A stretch of DNA of 15,397 bases from Ruminococcaceae bacterium UBA1767 (GTDB lineage: Bacteria; Bacillota; Clostridia; Oscillospirales; Acutalibacteraceae): NCBI GenBank assembly GCA_002315505.1, contig DCGX01000030.1, forward strand, positions 18,152 to 33,548, written 5' to 3'. How positions within the stretch are numbered: the stretch's first letter is position 1; each line of letters starts with the position of its first letter. The notes below the pieces were generated by a model. It saw only the letters and a list, made by a program, of their open reading frames with translations. It searched no databases and had not been told where the DNA came from. Shown here one piece after another: positions 13,011 through 15,397 of the stretch. The position numbers and the translations under genes were made by a program.

Positions 13011-14318
13011 TCAAAAAATTGAGAATCCTTTATACCATGCGGGCAAAACCTCTTTATCAAGATTTCCACCGTGAGCAAGATAAATTTCATAAAGCTCTTT
13101 TTTACGTTCCTCAGTATAAGTATATCCCCATTGACGACGTATTTTTTCAAAATCCTCAAAGGTTTCATCGTCGAGCTGACGAGCTTCCTTTGTCTTTAAC
13201 GAAAATTCAACCGTTCCGTCAGATGAAATATAGTATTCGTCCGCAATTTCTATAAGTCGGCGGTTTGCCTCAATTCTCGGATATTCCTCATCGAATTTAA
13301 TTCTCGTAATCGGGAACACCGCAATTTTTGCGTTAAGAAGCTCATAGGCACGAGTTGAAAGTCCTATATGTCCGTGGTGCGAAACCTGAACAACATCGCA
13401 TTCAAGTGCCTGCGGAAATCTTTTTTCGAGCATTTCGCTTGCCTTTACAGCCGCATCACCCGGTATGAAAACTCGTGTTTCCTCCGCTTCCATCATTATT
13501 ATACACGATGAATCGTTGTAGTCACTAATATGCTGAGGATAAATATCTTCGTGAGTTCCAAGCACATCAAACATAAGATTTCTCACATAAAATCTTTCGC
13601 CCGTATGCAGCTTGTACAACGGAATTCCGCAATTATCCATCACATCAAAGAGTTTTTTTGATACGAGCTTTTCTTCGATATCCCAATCCGGCTCTTCATA
13701 CTCATATGAAAGCAAATTCGAATAAATGCCTTCAATTACAACGTCATCGCAGTTGTACTTCAAAAAGTCGATGAGCTTCGAAATATGGTCAGTATGTGCG
13801 TGCGTAATCAACCAGCCCGAAATAACAATTTTCCTGCCGTGTGGTGTTCTGTCACGCATAAATTTATGAATTCTGTCGTTGTCATTGAACTGAAAATAAT
13901 GTCCGCTGTCGACAACAAAGAAACTGTAATCCGAGCATTGAACGAGCAAACACATTCCGCAATCAATGATTGAATGGTCGTTTTCAAAGCAATAAAACTT
14001 CGTTTCACATTCATTTGCGTAGTTGCATTTTTCAAGCATTGGTACAGCTATTTTGTCCGACGCAGTTACACGCAATGTGCCGTCACAAGGGGTGTAAAGT
14101 GCAGTCAGAATCATATTTTCGCCTTTGAGCATAACGAATTCATTTGAATTAATCACATTACTCTGCAACACGGAATATCCTTCCGCCTTGACGTCATCAA
14201 TCCATCTGACAAATTCTTCTCGCAGAACATTTTCGTAATATTTTAATTCGCAGTGCTCCCTGCAATCATAGTCGGGAGCATCTGCGATATTTCTGAATAA
14301 TTTATAATCGAGCTTCAT
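13011..14318 (-). CDS. Metallo-beta-lactamase-fold hydrolase (ComEC/Rec2-like MBL protein)
   Basis: 435-aa predicted metal-dependent hydrolase. The metal-binding motif is THAHTDH, with His173, His175, Asp177 and His178. Downstream are the fold's other signatures: FIPGDAA at about residue 280 and VSHHGHIG at about 310. VDSGHYFQF precedes the metal site, as in ComEC-type MBL domains. Residues 1-115 form an extra N-terminal region without a motif I recognise. There is no signal peptide, so it is probably cytoplasmic. Its ATG overlaps the stop of the upstream cohesin-like gene by one base (TGATG), so the two are probably translationally coupled. The substrate is unknown. Confidence 0.85.
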   Translation of the reverse strand: MKLDYKLFRNIADAPDYDCREHCELKYYENVLREEFVRWIDDVKAEGYSVLQSNVINSNEFVMLKGENMILTALYTPCDGTLRVTASDKIAVPMLEKCNYANECETKFYCFENDHSIIDCGMCLLVQCSDYSFFVVDSGHYFQFNDNDRIHKFMRDRTPHGRKIVISGWLITHAHTDHISKLIDFLKYNCDDVVIEGIYSNLLSYEYEEPDWDIEEKLVSKKLFDVMDNCGIPLYKLHTGERFYVRNLMFDVLGTHEDIYPQHISDYNDSSCIIMMEAEETRVFIPGDAAVKASEMLEKRFPQALECDVVQVSHHGHIGLSTRAYELLNAKIAVFPITRIKFDEEYPRIEANRRLIEIADEYYISSDGTVEFSLKTKEARQLDDETFEDFEKIRRQWGYTYTEERKKELYEIYLAHGGNLDKEVLPAWYKGFSIF

Positions 14319-15226
14319 CAGTCTTCAAAACTATCTTTCTTTGATTTGTTTATGATAAAGAAAACAACAGCTGCAATTACGAGTAAACAGCAAAGTGCTG
14401 CAGCACCAACAATGATAATCTTTTTCTTATCGAGCTGCTTGCTGTCTGATTTTTCTTCGTTCTTTTCGTTATATGAATCAGCGAAAAGTGCATCACCATC
14501 TGACGAATCTTCACCCGAAATTTCTGCGAATCCTGCAAAGCCTTCTTCAGTTGTTGTTTCTGTCAATGTAGTCGTTTCGCCTGCAATTGTAGTGGTTTCA
14601 CCCAATTTTGTTGTAGTCTCGCCGGCTTTAGTTGTTGTTTCACCCTTTTTGGTTGTAGTTTTTGCCGTAGTCTTAGACGTTGATTTTTCTGTTGTCTTAG
14701 ACGTTGACTTTGCTGTAGGCTTTGTTGTTTCAACTGTATCATCAAATGTATATGTTACTGATGTAGTGAGAGTCTGAACATCTCCATCTGACTTAAGAGT
14801 ACCGCAGTTTGATACAGTTAATTTAACATCACTTTTCTTTAATTTATCGGCAGAAGATTTTTTAATGCTTATTCTGTAAAGGTCTTTTCCGCCTGTAGCC
14901 TTAAACGGGTCGATTGAAGCATAAGCAGTAACAACCGTATTATCTTTAATGTTGCTTGATGAAATTGCATTTTCATTTTCGCTGAGGAATGTCTTCAATG
15001 CCTCGCCCTTTTTAGCTTCTACTATGGAAATTCTTGAAGAAAATGATACTGTCATATCGAGTGCGTTATATCCCGGACCGCCCTCATAATCAATTGTAAC
15101 AACTGCCTCTGTGTTGCTTTCAGATACAACATTTACTGAAAACTTTACTGTCTCACTTGCAAAAGCCGTTACAGCCATAGTGAGCATCAATGCCAATGCC
15201 ATGATTAATGAAATTACCCTTTTCAT
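14318..15226 (-). CDS. Secreted membrane-anchored protein with cohesin-like domain and Thr-rich linker
   Basis: 302-aa surface protein. ATG 15226 is chosen because GGAGGA lies just upstream and a textbook signal peptide follows (MKRVISLIMALALMLTMAVT, cleavage near AFA-SET); longer starts upstream lack this. Residues about 25-155 resemble a cohesin-like beta-sandwich (YNALDMTVSFSSRISIVEA). Residues about 160-230 are a low-complexity Thr/Lys-rich linker of TTTK and GETTT units. An acidic stretch is followed by a transmembrane helix (IIIVGAAALCCLLVIAAVVF) and a short basic tail with the C-terminus inside. This architecture is common in ruminococci. It has its own promoter after the tuf terminator. 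Confidence 0.85.
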   Translation of the reverse strand: MKRVISLIMALALMLTMAVTAFASETVKFSVNVVSESNTEAVVTIDYEGGPGYNALDMTVSFSSRISIVEAKKGEALKTFLSENENAISSSNIKDNTVVTAYASIDPFKATGGKDLYRISIKKSSADKLKKSDVKLTVSNCGTLKSDGDVQTLTTSVTYTFDDTVETTKPTAKSTSKTTEKSTSKTTAKTTTKKGETTTKAGETTTKLGETTTIAGETTTLTETTTEEGFAGFAEISGEDSSDGDALFADSYNEKNEEKSDSKQLDKKKIIIVGAAALCCLLVIAAVVFFIINKSKKDSFED

Positions 15227-15254
15227 AATAAATCCTCCAATACACATTTGATTC

Positions 15255-15260
15255 ATTATA
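15255..15260 (-). promoter_or_regulatory. Extended -10 promoter element of the cohesin-like gene
   Basis: On the minus strand TATAAT is preceded by TGA (TGn-type extended -10), about 20 bases before the ribosome site region. No good -35 is visible at the usual spacing, which an extended -10 can offset. Confidence 0.6.
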
Positions 15261-15292
15261 TCATATATAAAATAATAATTCCATAGAAAAAT

Positions 15293-15326
15293 AAAAAAAA
15301 GAGACAAGCCTTTCGACTTGTCTCTT
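15293..15326 (-). terminator. Terminator after tuf
   Basis: AAGAGACAAG (minus strand, 15326-15317) pairs with CTTGTCTCTT (15308-15299), a perfect 10-bp stem with an 8-base loop, followed by a T-rich run to 15293. Confidence 0.92.
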
Positions 15327-15340
15327 AAATTCAGTTATGA

Positions 15341-15397
15341 TTATTCGTTGATAGCTGTAACAACGCCTGAACCAACTGTACGGCCACCTTCACGGAT
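15341..15397 (-). CDS. tuf: Translation elongation factor Tu, C-terminal end (partial)
   Basis: The last 18 codons and stop are present: IREGGRTVGSGVVTAINE. This is the highly conserved end of EF-Tu (family form GGRTVGAGVV), which delivers aminoacyl-tRNA to the ribosome. The rest lies beyond the right edge. A strong terminator follows 15 bases after the stop, so it is the last gene of its unit. Confidence 0.93.
   Translation of the reverse strand: MREGGRTVGSGVVTAINE

Noticed and set aside
14560..14720. Short repeated units resembling an array
   Set aside because: The repeats are in-frame Thr/Lys codons of the linker, with no uniform spacers, so this is not a CRISPR array.
14346..14777. 143-aa Ser/Val-rich plus-strand ORF
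   Set aside because: It is antisense to the Thr-rich linker; its repetitive composition simply mirrors that low-complexity DNA.

Overview
The window looks like low-GC Clostridia (Oscillospiraceae/Ruminococcus-like). The grounds are AT-rich DNA, strong GGAGG-type ribosome binding sites, a Ruminococcus-style secreted cohesin-like protein with a Thr-rich linker, BspA/Big proteins, and recombinase families common in that group. Both window edges fall in sequence that is often multicopy: the 5' end of a tRNA-Gly-like gene on the left and the 3' end of tuf on the right. This is what a contig broken at repeats would look like.

Positions 48-12768 form an integrated mobile element of about 12.7 kb. 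Its ends are two copies of a 13-bp core, TGGTGACCCGGAC, which is the 3' end of tRNA-Glu(TTC). Joining the two ends in silico gives a candidate attP: 15-bp inverted arms (14/15 identical) around a 20-bp centre. That layout is typical of large serine integrases, and the element encodes one beside its left end. The integrase reading frame crosses attL and leaves the window without a stop. In the circular form the same frame gains 29 new codons, a TAG and an adjacent terminator.

From left to right the element carries: the large serine recombinase and two tiny upstream ORFs (-); a 1021-aa family B DNA polymerase (+) with a TTDG-type motif C, which suggests a pipolin-like self-replicating element; an N-terminally truncated tyrosine recombinase (-); a MYG1-like protein fused to BspA-type leucine-rich repeats (+); a large BspA/Big surface protein (-); a small XRE regulator (-) behind a long hairpin leader and an attenuator-like terminator; two unrecognised small proteins (+) with structured leaders; and its own tRNA-Gly(GCC) (-).

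Positions 12769-15397 are ordinary chromosome, all on the minus strand: tuf 3' end, terminator, cohesin-like membrane protein, a metallo-beta-lactamase-fold hydrolase overlapping it by one base, then a perfect-consensus promoter driving tRNA-Met and tRNA-Glu. Before insertion, tRNA-Glu was probably followed by the terminator now at 20-48 and the tRNA at the left edge.

The working model is an element that moves with the serine recombinase, may replicate with its own polymerase, and carries nucleic-acid-processing and cell-surface cargo under an XRE regulator. The polymerase class and the cargo functions are inferred from motifs only.
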